From: SHAN690 sp041391765
GTDB lineage: Bacteria > Bacteroidota > Bacteroidia > Flavobacteriales_G > Salibacteraceae
NCBI GenBank assembly: GCA_041391765.1
Contig: JAWKNJ010000014.1
Location: 62,001 to 126,000 of the forward strand
Reading direction: 5' to 3'
DNA: 64,000 nucleotides
Positions 52,785-61,371 of this stretch are shown here, one piece after another. Both the position numbers and the translations under genes were made by a program. The first letter of the stretch is position 1. Each line of letters opens with the position of its first letter. The notes beneath the pieces were generated by a model. That model saw nothing but the letters and a program-made list of their open reading frames with translations. It searched no databases and had not been told where the DNA came from.

Positions 52785-55397
52785 TTGAGCATATTCATGT
52801 GCCTGTCAGATATTCTTAAACTCACTTTTTTTACGACTTTTCTTTGGATCGTAAATGCGCAGGGCCAGCCTTCATTTACAAGAACTGGAGTGTTTGACGA
52901 TATCCAAACCAGCCATAACGTTCAGTCCTGGGGCAGTGGAATTAGCTTTTTCGACATAAATGAGGATGGCTGGGATGATATTACGATTGTTCAAGATACG
53001 AACGCATACCTGACCCTGTACATGGGATCACCAATTGGCTTCATAGAGGTAACAACGGATATTTTCATTGACGGACACGCAAAAGCTGCAATGTGGATTG
53101 ATATAGATAATGATGGAGACAACGACTTAATTGTATCATTTATTGACTCAGCCACTCAGGTATTCAGACATGATTCAACCTTCCATTTCACAAACGTTAG
53201 TATCAGCCTGGGCTTCACAATGGTTCATGATCAATATTACGGTTTGGGCGCTGGCGACATCGACAATAATGGATATTTAGATATCTATGTTTGCAATTAC
53301 AGCAAGGACTATCCGAACGTTTTCTATCTATCTGACTCCTTAGGCTTTACTGAATCTGGCGTTAGTGCCGGGGTTGACGACAGCCTAAAAGTTTCTTTCA
53401 GCTCTATGTTCGCTGACTTTGACCATGATGGTCTTATTGACATTTATGTCGTCAATGATCATTCTGAAGGCAATCAGTTATATCTAAACAATGGAGACAG
53501 CACATTCACCCCTGCGACAAGCGGTTTGAATATTGGCCTAAATGGGATGGGCATTGCGCACACAGACATAAATCACGATGGCTTTCTAGATCTTATAATA
53601 ACAAACACCAATGATAACGCGGTCTTATCTAGCTCATCTACCGGGACTTACACCCTAGACACGGGCACCTATTTCATCGATTCTTCAACGGTTTCATGGG
53701 GGTGTGTGTTTTTCGATCCTGATTTAGACATGGATAGCGATCTTTTCGTTGCCAGTGGAGAGGTATATGCCAATGTTCCCTACCATTCAAATCTTTTCTA
53801 TGAAAACTATGGTGACACGTTTCTGGAACTAAATACAACCATTTATAATGCTCCCGCCAATCCTACCTATGCAGCGGCACATGGTGATTTCAATGCGGAT
53901 GGACTCCCTGATTTATTGTATCAAAATAGCGCTCCGGGTAAAATCGAGCTTTATAAGAATACAACAGCAACCGAAAATCACTGGCTTCGCTTGATGCTTG
54001 CAGGATCCGTGTCGAACCGAAATGCATTTGGCGCCATAGTCATAGCATATCAAGGCAATGTTGCCAGAAAATATTGGAGCCTTTCAACTGAGAGCTACCT
54101 AAGTCAAAATTCCCAGTTTTTGAGCATCTCGTCTGGTGACACCTGTGGATTTGATAGTATTCAAATTTATTGGCCGATGCCAGGCTCAGACACCACCCTT
54201 TATGGGGTAGAATGTGACCAAACAATAAAACTCTTCGAAAGCGGGCTAGCCTATCCCGTTCCAGCCATTCAGCTCCCAGATGGTAAATACATCTGCTCCG
54301 GAAGTCCTGTGTCCTTGACGGTAGCAGGACACTACACCAGTTTAATTTGGTCTACCGGCTCCACCGATGACACCATTACAACTAGCCTAGCTGGAACATA
54401 TAGTGTAACTGTTACCAACCAATTTGGCCAAACCTCTGTTGCCATTCCAGTGCAAATTGGATCTGTTTTGAAGCCAAGCTTCGAGGTCCAGGTAAAAAAA
54501 CCTACATGTTTCGATGCTAAAAACGGTTCTATAGAGGCAATTCCAAACGCAGGTCAGAGTCAAATCACCTACTTGTGGAATAACGGAAAGACTATCGCAA
54601 AGTTGAATAATCTTGATACGGGAGTTTACAGCGTTAAAGTCACCAACCATTGGGGTTGCAGTCGCACCCGAATAATTAATCTTGATCAACCAGACTCCAT
54701 TTCAATAGACTTTATTACCACCAACTTACATTGTCATAATGACTCTTCAGGTTCTATTTTACTAAATGTCTCCGGTGGCACCCCTCCCTATGCATATTAT
54801 TGGCAAGACGGGGCATTTACACAAATGCGTAGCTCACTATTAGCATCAACGTATTCGGTAAAGGTTACTGATTTACTTTCTTGTTCTAATACGGGTTTAG
54901 TGGGTCTAACCCAACCAGAACAGCTTGGTGCGCAATTGGAGATTCAAAAGCCTGATTCTTCCATCGATGAATGGCATGTTTCAATAGTGCCTGAAGGAGG
55001 AACACCGCCCCATTTCTTTTCTTGGTCACACAGTATAAAAAGTCATTCTGACACTGCGATTATCAAAAAATCCGGTTTACATCAAGCGACAGTTCGTGAT
55101 GCGCACGATTGTTCCCACACAATAAATTTCGATCTAAATGATTCGATCTCCATTATAAACGAAATTCACGCATCAAATGACATGGAAATTTGGTACCCGA
55201 ACCCATCTCATGGTGTGCTGAGTTCAAATAATAAAAATGTTTCAAGGGTAGAGTTATATACTGTGTATGGACAGCTAGTTGGTAGATTTGAAAATGTCAA
55301 TCAACTTCAAATTCCTGTAGGAATAGAGAATCAATTCTATTTAGTCGTTTCCTATATCGATCATGGGGTCTACGTGCAAAGGATGCTAGTTCACTAG
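52785..55397 (+). CDS. T9SS-exported protein with FG-GAP/VCBS propeller and SprB repeats
   Basis: 870 aa. Signal peptide (about 1-28; start at 52785 or the Met at 52797). About 35-400 holds FG-GAP/VCBS repeats with Ca-binding loops of the form DIDNNGYLDI, DFDHDGLIDI and DINHDGFLDL. About 395-490 matches the ASPIC/UnbV domain (NAFGAIVIAYQGN, QFLSISSGD). Two SprB-type repeats follow (about 565-720; PTCFDAKNGSIEA, GGTPPYAYYWQDG, LSCSNTG). The last about 70 aa, with WYPNPSHGVL and VELYTVYGQLVGRF, form a type A T9SS sorting domain. Probably a surface adhesin or polymer-binding protein. AT-rich compared with the neighbouring suf genes. Confidence 0.9.
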   Translation: MSIFMCLSDILKLTFFTTFLWIVNAQGQPSFTRTGVFDDIQTSHNVQSWGSGISFFDINEDGWDDITIVQDTNAYLTLYMGSPIGFIEVTTDIFIDGHAKAAMWIDIDNDGDNDLIVSFIDSATQVFRHDSTFHFTNVSISLGFTMVHDQYYGLGAGDIDNNGYLDIYVCNYSKDYPNVFYLSDSLGFTESGVSAGVDDSLKVSFSSMFADFDHDGLIDIYVVNDHSEGNQLYLNNGDSTFTPATSGLNIGLNGMGIAHTDINHDGFLDLIITNTNDNAVLSSSSTGTYTLDTGTYFIDSSTVSWGCVFFDPDLDMDSDLFVASGEVYANVPYHSNLFYENYGDTFLELNTTIYNAPANPTYAAAHGDFNADGLPDLLYQNSAPGKIELYKNTTATENHWLRLMLAGSVSNRNAFGAIVIAYQGNVARKYWSLSTESYLSQNSQFLSISSGDTCGFDSIQIYWPMPGSDTTLYGVECDQTIKLFESGLAYPVPAIQLPDGKYICSGSPVSLTVAGHYTSLIWSTGSTDDTITTSLAGTYSVTVTNQFGQTSVAIPVQIGSVLKPSFEVQVKKPTCFDAKNGSIEAIPNAGQSQITYLWNNGKTIAKLNNLDTGVYSVKVTNHWGCSRTRIINLDQPDSISIDFITTNLHCHNDSSGSILLNVSGGTPPYAYYWQDGAFTQMRSSLLASTYSVKVTDLLSCSNTGLVGLTQPEQLGAQLEIQKPDSSIDEWHVSIVPEGGTPPHFFSWSHSIKSHSDTAIIKKSGLHQATVRDAHDCSHTINFDLNDSISIINEIHASNDMEIWYPNPSHGVLSSNNKNVSRVELYTVYGQLVGRFENVNQLQIPVGIENQFYLVVSYIDHGVYVQRMLVH

Positions 55398-55398
55398 T

Positions 55399-56073
55399 TT
55401 AAATTTCCTCTCCAAACTTTAGCTTGAACTGCTTTCGGAGCAGCCATGCTATAAGATATATGAATGGCGTGTCTCCCAAGGCCACAAGTGCTTTGAACAT
55501 CCATCCGTCCTTGATTAAGTCACCCATTGTTTCGAACGACTCCTTGCCGTAGAATAAAACTAAAACAACCAGCGTTGTGTCAACAAGTTGCGATAAAATT
55601 GTTGAAGCATTATTCCTGAGCCAGAGCCATTTTCCCTCGGTCAAACGCTTCCAAAAGTGAAACAATCGAACGTCTACAAGCTGAGCAACGAGATAGGCGG
55701 CCATCGAAGCAAAAATCACTCTCGTTGAATTTCCGAATGCCATATGATAAACCTCATCGGAGACAGGTGAATTCTCAATTGCTCGGAATGAATCGCCTAC
55801 CCATAATATCAACATGGTAAAAACCAATGCCGCAAAGCCGGTCATTACCACGTAATTAGTCTTTTTGCGACCATAGATCTCACTTAATATGTCTGTGATA
55901 AGGAAGGTTATCGGATATGGAAGTACCCCAGCTGATAGTGTGAATTGATAAAACCCGAGGTTGACGATAACAAACTTGTTGGCAATCAGATTGCACACAA
56001 CGAGAGCGGTAATGAACAATGCAGCAAGAATCAAATAGGTTCTATCAGCCTTGCCTTGTCTGGTTTTGTTCAT
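55399..56073 (-). CDS. yhhQ: Queuosine precursor transporter family protein
   Basis: 224 aa, about six membrane helices. It fits the VUT/YhhQ family (uptake of preQ0/preQ1 for queuosine in tRNA): LIANKFVIVNLGFYQFTLSAG, PYPITFLITDILSEIYGRKK, VDVRLFHFWKRLT, and NNASTILSQLVDTTLVVLVLF. Located alone between a convergent T9SS-protein gene (1-nt gap) and the SpoIIE-type phosphatase gene on the same strand. A TAATTTCA box lies 9 nt before its ATG. Confidence 0.9.
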   Translation of the reverse strand: MNKTRQGKADRTYLILAALFITALVVCNLIANKFVIVNLGFYQFTLSAGVLPYPITFLITDILSEIYGRKKTNYVVMTGFAALVFTMLILWVGDSFRAIENSPVSDEVYHMAFGNSTRVIFASMAAYLVAQLVDVRLFHFWKRLTEGKWLWLRNNASTILSQLVDTTLVVLVLFYGKESFETMGDLIKDGWMFKALVALGDTPFIYLIAWLLRKQFKLKFGEEI

Positions 56074-56197
56074 CGTGATGGAGTGAAATTAGAATTATCT
56101 TTTAATGGCTAGACATGGAACCCCAATCATTTAGACACTCCTTCTGATCAAATTTGTCTCGCTCAGGATAAATTGACTGGTCTCCTAAAATAACCCG

Positions 56198-58609
56198 CTA
56201 AACACGCACTCCCATCACGCAGACATCGTCAATCTGCTCAAGCTCACCTCGCCAGTTAAGGAAATACTCGGATAGAAACTCACGCTGCGTCTCACATGCG
56301 TCTTTACCGCTCAATACGACAAGTTCTCGGAACAAACTGTACTTCATCTTCTTACCGTTCTTACCACCAAACTGATCCGCGTATCCATCGCTAAAGATGT
56401 ATACCGTATCGCCATCTTTCAAACTCACTTCGTAGTTTTCGAATTGAGTGGCAAATTCGTACAAGCCGATCGGCTGCTTATCCCCTTTAATCTCATAAAC
56501 ATTCAGACTCTGGTCATCGGACTTAATGGTAACCGGTTCATGACCCTGAATCTCATTTCTTGTAACAATCCACAATGGGTTCTGTGCTCCCGCGAATTGC
56601 AGCTTTCTGGTGATCGGGTTCCAGCTACACATGGCGATGTCCATGCCATCTTTCACATCTTCTGTGGCTGAGGCAACCTGTTCTACAACATACTTTCTGG
56701 TGAGGTCAAGCAATTGAGCTGGCGTGGCACTACCTAGCTCACGTAACGCGCGGTTAAGAGCGTTATAGCAGACGACACTCATCATCGCACCTGGAACTCC
56801 GTGACCAGTGCAATCTGCTACTGCAAAATATACCGTCTCATCCTTCTTCTGAATCCAGAAGAAGTCTCCCGCTACTACATCCTTCGGCTCGTATATGATA
56901 AATGAATCTTTCACCATGCTATTGAGATCGGTTATCGCTGGTAACATCGCCTCTTGAATTCGCTTTGCATAGTTGATAGAGTCATTCAATTCAGTGTTCT
57001 TCTCTTTCAACTGCATACGCTGAACTTCGATTCTCTCAGCCTGTTTCTGGTTTTCTAATGCATACTTTTTCTGCTTGCGGTAATTTCTATATGCCCAAAC
57101 GAGTAATAGGGTGATCAAGCCAAGGGCTCCGGCAATGAATGCATTCAGTTTCTTCTGATCAGCCAATTGGAAGCCAACTTCACTCAGATTGGCTTCTTGC
57201 TTTTTAATTTCATCGTAGGTAGATGCCAGAATTTCATCGAACTCAAGCAGCTTCTTTTCCTTATTCTCAAGAACGGCAACGGTTCTTTCCAAGTCAGCTT
57301 GGCGCTGATCAAACAGCTTCTGTGCTTCGGTCAACTGCTTGTTGCGTTGATTCATAACCGCATTAAGCTTATCCAATTCCTTTGCTTTGTTTGCGATGTT
57401 ACTTTCCAACATGTCAACTTCCAGAGACTTGAATCTCAATGCACTGTCCAATTCACCTTTGGCTCGAAAAAGGCCCTGATTCATTACCTCCAATGACTTT
57501 TTCTGCAATTCGATTTTATTAGCACGCTCCTTCTCTGTCTTAAGGGTTTGTTGAGCATCTGCCAGTACGTTTGCCCATTCATCTTTATCAATAGTGGTTT
57601 CCGCTTCTTGTCGAAGTTCCGCTGTTGCTACAAATCCGCGCTTCACAAATTCAATGTCGTTGATCTGAATCTTAGTGTCGGTCAAACTACTTTCTATATT
57701 GATCATGGAAGAACTTACGCCATAGCCCTCCGTGATCAGTAGCGACTTGTCTTCGACAACCTCCATTAACTCTTCGCTACTGATTCCTGACGCAGCAGTT
57801 GCGAATAAAATGTCAGGTTTTTTGTAGCGCTGTTTCTTCTTCAAATCCTCAAGCCCTTCAATCAAGCTGACATCGGATTTGGCGTATTCCTCTTCCTGCT
57901 GCTGAAGGATTTTCATTTGAACGAACGTACTGTAGTCGTCCAAAACAAAAATGTCCAAACTATCTCCGGGGTCCTCCGGCCAAACTACTTTGTCTTTTGC
58001 CCCGAACAAGACCCTGCCAACCCGGTTTGACTTGGCGTTTTTCTTCGCAACCTCATATTGTTGCTGAAGGTCTGCAAACCGTTCCCAGTAGTCATCGCTT
58101 TGCTTATTGTCGTATACCCACTCTTTCTTCTTTTTAGACCAACTAATCTGAGTTACACCTCCTTCATTCTTTAATTCATTGGTTAGGAAGGTTGATTCAA
58201 TCAAACCAATATCGAACGCGAAATTCAGATCGGATCGTTTCAAATCACCGTCTTCGACACCGATCAAATTAAAAAGCATCCGCTTTGAAGTTAAACCGGG
58301 CTTAACCCACTCAACGAAATAGTCTGTTCCCAGCGGTAGCTTGAAATAAAAGCTGCCGGATATTCCAGTTTGCTCTGTAAAAAACAAACCATCGTCATCA
58401 TAAATGTTAATAGTTACATCACTTGCGGGTCGCTCATAGCCTTCAGCATCCTCCATGCTTTGCTGCATGGCATATCCCTCTATGACCAACTCATCTTGAG
58501 CTACGAGGGGCTCGCAATTTAGCATCATCAATACCAAAACGAGCACCATGCTGATTCTCGGGGTAATCGCAGCGAGGTTCATTCCTATGTTATGTAGGGC
58601 TCCTAACAT
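56198..58609 (-). CDS. Membrane SpoIIE-type PP2C phosphatase with long coiled coil
   Basis: 803 aa (or 794 from the ATG at 58582, which gives a cleaner signal peptide). Order: signal peptide, an N-terminal periplasmic beta domain (EDAEGYERPASDVTINIYDDDGLFF) and helical region to about 340, a coiled coil (about 345-485), a membrane helix (about 490-512, AFIAGALGLITLLLVWAY), a linker helix, then the PP2C/SpoIIE domain (about 560-803) with the metal-site motifs DVVAGDFFW, ADCTGHGVPGAMMSVV and FSDGYADQFGG. Such enzymes dephosphorylate anti-sigma-factor antagonists or other Ser/Thr targets, driven by an outside signal. No anti-sigma or STAS gene lies nearby. A CheY-like regulator gene lies 152 nt upstream on the same strand. 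Confidence 0.88.
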   Translation of the reverse strand: MLGALHNIGMNLAAITPRISMVLVLVLMMLNCEPLVAQDELVIEGYAMQQSMEDAEGYERPASDVTINIYDDDGLFFTEQTGISGSFYFKLPLGTDYFVEWVKPGLTSKRMLFNLIGVEDGDLKRSDLNFAFDIGLIESTFLTNELKNEGGVTQISWSKKKKEWVYDNKQSDDYWERFADLQQQYEVAKKNAKSNRVGRVLFGAKDKVVWPEDPGDSLDIFVLDDYSTFVQMKILQQQEEEYAKSDVSLIEGLEDLKKKQRYKKPDILFATAASGISSEELMEVVEDKSLLITEGYGVSSSMINIESSLTDTKIQINDIEFVKRGFVATAELRQEAETTIDKDEWANVLADAQQTLKTEKERANKIELQKKSLEVMNQGLFRAKGELDSALRFKSLEVDMLESNIANKAKELDKLNAVMNQRNKQLTEAQKLFDQRQADLERTVAVLENKEKKLLEFDEILASTYDEIKKQEANLSEVGFQLADQKKLNAFIAGALGLITLLLVWAYRNYRKQKKYALENQKQAERIEVQRMQLKEKNTELNDSINYAKRIQEAMLPAITDLNSMVKDSFIIYEPKDVVAGDFFWIQKKDETVYFAVADCTGHGVPGAMMSVVCYNALNRALRELGSATPAQLLDLTRKYVVEQVASATEDVKDGMDIAMCSWNPITRKLQFAGAQNPLWIVTRNEIQGHEPVTIKSDDQSLNVYEIKGDKQPIGLYEFATQFENYEVSLKDGDTVYIFSDGYADQFGGKNGKKMKYSLFRELVVLSGKDACETQREFLSEYFLNWRGELEQIDDVCVMGVRV

Positions 58610-58761
58610 TCAGGCGATTAAGCATTTCCTCAACCCAATAGCCTTAATTTACAAAAATGAAGGTTTTTTCACTACGCAAAACATCTCAAAACTGAGTGTT
58701 ATGCAGAGTCTGCTCTTGATATGATCGAGACCTAAGTTATTACTATGTAGAAGTAGAGGTA

Positions 58762-59160
58762 CTACTCAACCAACTTCAGCCCATCCAAACTTTCAAGTTG
58801 ACCCTGAAGTTCATCCAAAGTCACAGGCTTGACCAAGTATCCCTTAACATTAGCAAATGCCATCGCTCTTTCTCGGTCTTCTATGTTTACTGATGAAGTA
58901 AGGATAACCACTTCGCCACCATAACCATGCCCGTTCATAGCCTCAAGCAAATCCCAGCCGGATAAGCTTGGCATGGTTAGGTCCATGAAGATTACTTGGT
59001 GCGTTCCCCGTTCTTCAATCAATGAGAGTATTTTGCTAGAGTGTGTATATGCTTCCACTTTTAAGTCAGGATATAGCTTCTGAAGCATCTTAGTAAGAAT
59101 GAAAAGCGCAATTGGCTCATCATCCACAATGATTATTTCTCGACAGACACGTTTTGTCAC
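58762..59160 (-). CDS. Single-domain CheY-like response regulator
   Basis: 132 aa from a GTG start. Only a receiver domain: acidic pair D13-D14, phospho-acceptor D60 in IFMDLTMPS, Ser/Thr in ILTSSV and Lys in YLVKPV. No output domain, so it works by protein contact or phosphotransfer. No kinase lies next to it. Its position before the SpoIIE-type phosphatase gene (same strand, 152-nt gap) suggests a functional link. Confidence 0.88.
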   Translation of the reverse strand: MTKRVCREIIIVDDEPIALFILTKMLQKLYPDLKVEAYTHSSKILSLIEERGTHQVIFMDLTMPSLSGWDLLEAMNGHGYGGEVVILTSSVNIEDRERAMAFANVKGYLVKPVTLDELQGQLESLDGLKLVE

Positions 59161-59318
59161 TAAGGGTTAGGATTGGTTCTTAGATCGTTCAAGTTTACAA
59201 CATTGAGCCAAAAATAGGCCATTTGAGATACCAATAATTTTCAAGCAGTTGATGTCAACAATGTCTAAGTCTAACCATTGATCAAAAAGTGCGATTTGAA
59301 TTCATTCTTTGAGCTCAA

Positions 59319-59348
59319 TGGAAACGTTTTTTATTTTTTTCGTTTCCA
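59319..59348. promoter_or_regulatory. Candidate TetR operator
   Basis: TGGAAACG (59319-59326) and CGTTTCCA (59341-59348) are a perfect inverted repeat with a 14-bp spacer, i.e. half-site centres 22 bp (two helical turns) apart. It overlaps the -33 region of the promoter of the TetR gene, as expected of an autorepressed efflux operon. Confidence 0.6.
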
Positions 59349-59364
59349 GTGTGGGTTTTGTTCC

Positions 59365-59372
59365 TACATTCG
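59365..59372 (+). promoter_or_regulatory. -7 box of the efflux operon
   Basis: TACATTCG (seven of eight matches to TAnnTTTG) ends 9 nt before the ATG at 59382; TTTCG 22 nt upstream, inside the operator, could be the -33 element. Confidence 0.45.
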
Positions 59373-59381
59373 CCCCCGATT

Positions 59382-60014
59382 ATGGAATTCGAATTGGACG
59401 AAAGAGGACGCGAACTGCTGGAAAAGTCAGCACACCTCTTCATGCGCTTTGGCATTAAGAGCATGACCATGGATGATGTGTCCCGTCAACTTGGTGTCTC
59501 GAAGAAAACGCTTTACCTCTATGTGAGCGATAAGAATGACTTGGTGGTCAAAACGTTACAAATCATTGTTGCTCGAGAAAAAAATCGCGCGCAAGAGCTA
59601 TGCGACAGCATTCCTAATGCCATTGATATGCTGTTCGAACTTTCAAAGGACATCAGCCAAAAATTTGGTCAAATGCACCCTTCCATCAATTATGACCTCG
59701 AAAAATATCACCCCGAGGCTTGGGCGATTTACAACGAATTTCAAACCAAGTTCATTACAAATTGCGTAGAGCAAAATGTGCAGCGGGGAGTTGAACAAGG
59801 TCTGTATAGAGACAACCTCGACCCATTTCTTATCGCAAAGTTTTACTCTTCGAAAGTTCACATGTGTTCGGATGGGGTGACGTTCGACCCCAGCAAGTAT
59901 TCATTCCGAAAAATTCATCTTGAAATGATGCGCTACCACATCCGAGGTATTGCTAGCGAAGCCGGGATTGAATATTTAAAAGAGAAAGTAAAACAAGAAA
60001 ACATTGACCTATAG
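59382..60014 (+). CDS. TetR/AcrR-family repressor of the efflux operon
   Basis: 210 aa from the ATG at 59382. The N-terminal helix-turn-helix shows RELLEKSAHLFMRFGIKSMTMDDVSRQLGVSKKTLYLYVSDKNDLV (about 9-55), the typical TetR pattern with the F-x-x-x-G-I/T turn and YxYVxxK recognition region. The C-terminal ligand domain is helical with no recognisable ligand. An in-frame ATG at 59349 would overlap the operator and the -7 box. The gene is followed by tolC-, MFP- and RND-type genes with gaps of 1 to 25 nt, so it should repress them and itself, and be released by an exported compound. Confidence 0.92.
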   Translation: MEFELDERGRELLEKSAHLFMRFGIKSMTMDDVSRQLGVSKKTLYLYVSDKNDLVVKTLQIIVAREKNRAQELCDSIPNAIDMLFELSKDISQKFGQMHPSINYDLEKYHPEAWAIYNEFQTKFITNCVEQNVQRGVEQGLYRDNLDPFLIAKFYSSKVHMCSDGVTFDPSKYSFRKIHLEMMRYHIRGIASEAGIEYLKEKVKQENIDL

Positions 60015-60015
60015 A

Positions 60016-61365
60016 ATGATGAAAAACTTAACCTCTTTATTCATAGTTATTAGCCTCTTTGGCAACGCGCTGGCTGAAGCTCAGGAAGCAAAAAGCTTTT
60101 CACTTCAGGAGGCGATGGATTATGCCGTTCAGCACAATTATCAGCTTCAACAGGCAAAGTTTGATGTTGACATCTCCAAACGCAAGGTGAAGGAAACCAC
60201 GGCAATTGGGCTTCCCCAAGTGAACGGTGAAGCGTCCTATAATAACTATATCGACATTCCAACCCAAGTAGCCCCGGCTACCGCTTTCAACCCAGCGGCA
60301 GACGCAGATCAACTTGTCCCTCTTCGATTTGGATTACCACATTCAATGAGTGCCGGAATCACTGCCAGCCAGTTGATTTTCGATGGTTCTTATTTCGTGG
60401 GGTTGCGAGCAGCAAAAGAGTACGTGAAGGCTTCTGAATTTGGACTGCAACGATCAGAAATCGAAGTTAAGAACAGCGTAGCCCAAACTTATTACTCAGC
60501 GCTGGCAGCAATGGAAAACATTGCTGCATTAAAGGAGAACAAAGCAAACATAGAGCGCATTTATTCCGAAACATCCGCTCTCTTCGATGCCGGTTTCCTC
60601 GAAAAGCAAGATGCGGATCAAATGCGTTTACTAAGATCGAATACGAGTAATCAGCTCGATTTTGCTGAACGACAGCTTGATAATATTCTCAATATGCTCA
60701 AGCTACAAATGGGCATCGATATCAAAGAAAATATCACACTATCCGATGACATCGAGACGATAGTGACCTCGCAGAGCGATGGCAGCATTTCACTTCTCGA
60801 TCAACCGTTCTCAGCGGATCGACATATTGATTTCAAATCGCTTGAGCAAAGTCAGAAACTATCGGAGCTTTCCCTTTCAAACGAGCGTGCCCGATACTAC
60901 CCCCAATTAAGCGCCTTCTTCAACCACAGTCAAAACGCCTACCGCAGGGAATTCGACTTCTACAATAACAGCAATTGGTATCCTACTACGTTGTGGGGTG
61001 TTCAATTAAAGGTGCCATTGTTCAGCTCGCTTCAAGGTCATCAACGAGTGCAGCAATCCAAGTTGGAATTGGCAAAAATCCAAAGCCAAAAGACACAGCT
61101 CGAACAGAGTTTGTCCATGCAAGCACTGAATGCTAAAAGCAACTATAAAAGTGCGCTTGACCGCTATGACAACGTAAAAGAAGATTTGGAACTAGCGAAG
61201 AGCATTAAGGAAAGAACCAGAATCAAATATAATGAAGGCCTGGCTTCGAGCACCGATCTGACAACTGCAGAAAATCAGTACTTAACATCATTAGGAAACT
61301 ACATCAATACCACATTGGAGTTGCTCAACTCAAAGCTTGCGCTTGACAAGGCACTCGGAAACTAA
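60016..61365 (+). CDS. TolC-family outer-membrane efflux protein
   Basis: 449 aa from the first of two adjacent ATGs (60016 or 60019), 1 nt after the TetR stop; a TTG at 60004 overlaps the TetR gene. Signal peptide ends LAEAQ. Two tandem OEP (outer-membrane efflux) repeats of about 200 aa with helical hairpins: LQEAMDYAVQHNYQLQQAKFD (about 30-50), YYSALAAMENIAALKENK, and the second with YNEGLASSTDLTTAENQYL near the C-terminus, the classic TolC/OEP motif. It forms the outer duct of the tripartite pump. Confidence 0.92.
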   Translation: MMKNLTSLFIVISLFGNALAEAQEAKSFSLQEAMDYAVQHNYQLQQAKFDVDISKRKVKETTAIGLPQVNGEASYNNYIDIPTQVAPATAFNPAADADQLVPLRFGLPHSMSAGITASQLIFDGSYFVGLRAAKEYVKASEFGLQRSEIEVKNSVAQTYYSALAAMENIAALKENKANIERIYSETSALFDAGFLEKQDADQMRLLRSNTSNQLDFAERQLDNILNMLKLQMGIDIKENITLSDDIETIVTSQSDGSISLLDQPFSADRHIDFKSLEQSQKLSELSLSNERARYYPQLSAFFNHSQNAYRREFDFYNNSNWYPTTLWGVQLKVPLFSSLQGHQRVQQSKLELAKIQSQKTQLEQSLSMQALNAKSNYKSALDRYDNVKEDLELAKSIKERTRIKYNEGLASSTDLTTAENQYLTSLGNYINTTLELLNSKLALDKALGN

Positions 61366-61371
61366 GCCAAC

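Noticed and set aside
52785..55397. FG-GAP protein as part of a prophage or polysaccharide locus
   Set aside because: It has its own signal and T9SS sorting domain; no phage or sugar-enzyme genes lie next to it.
59319..59348. Inverted repeat before tetR as a terminator
   Set aside because: The loop, not the tail, is T-rich, and it sits directly in the promoter region.
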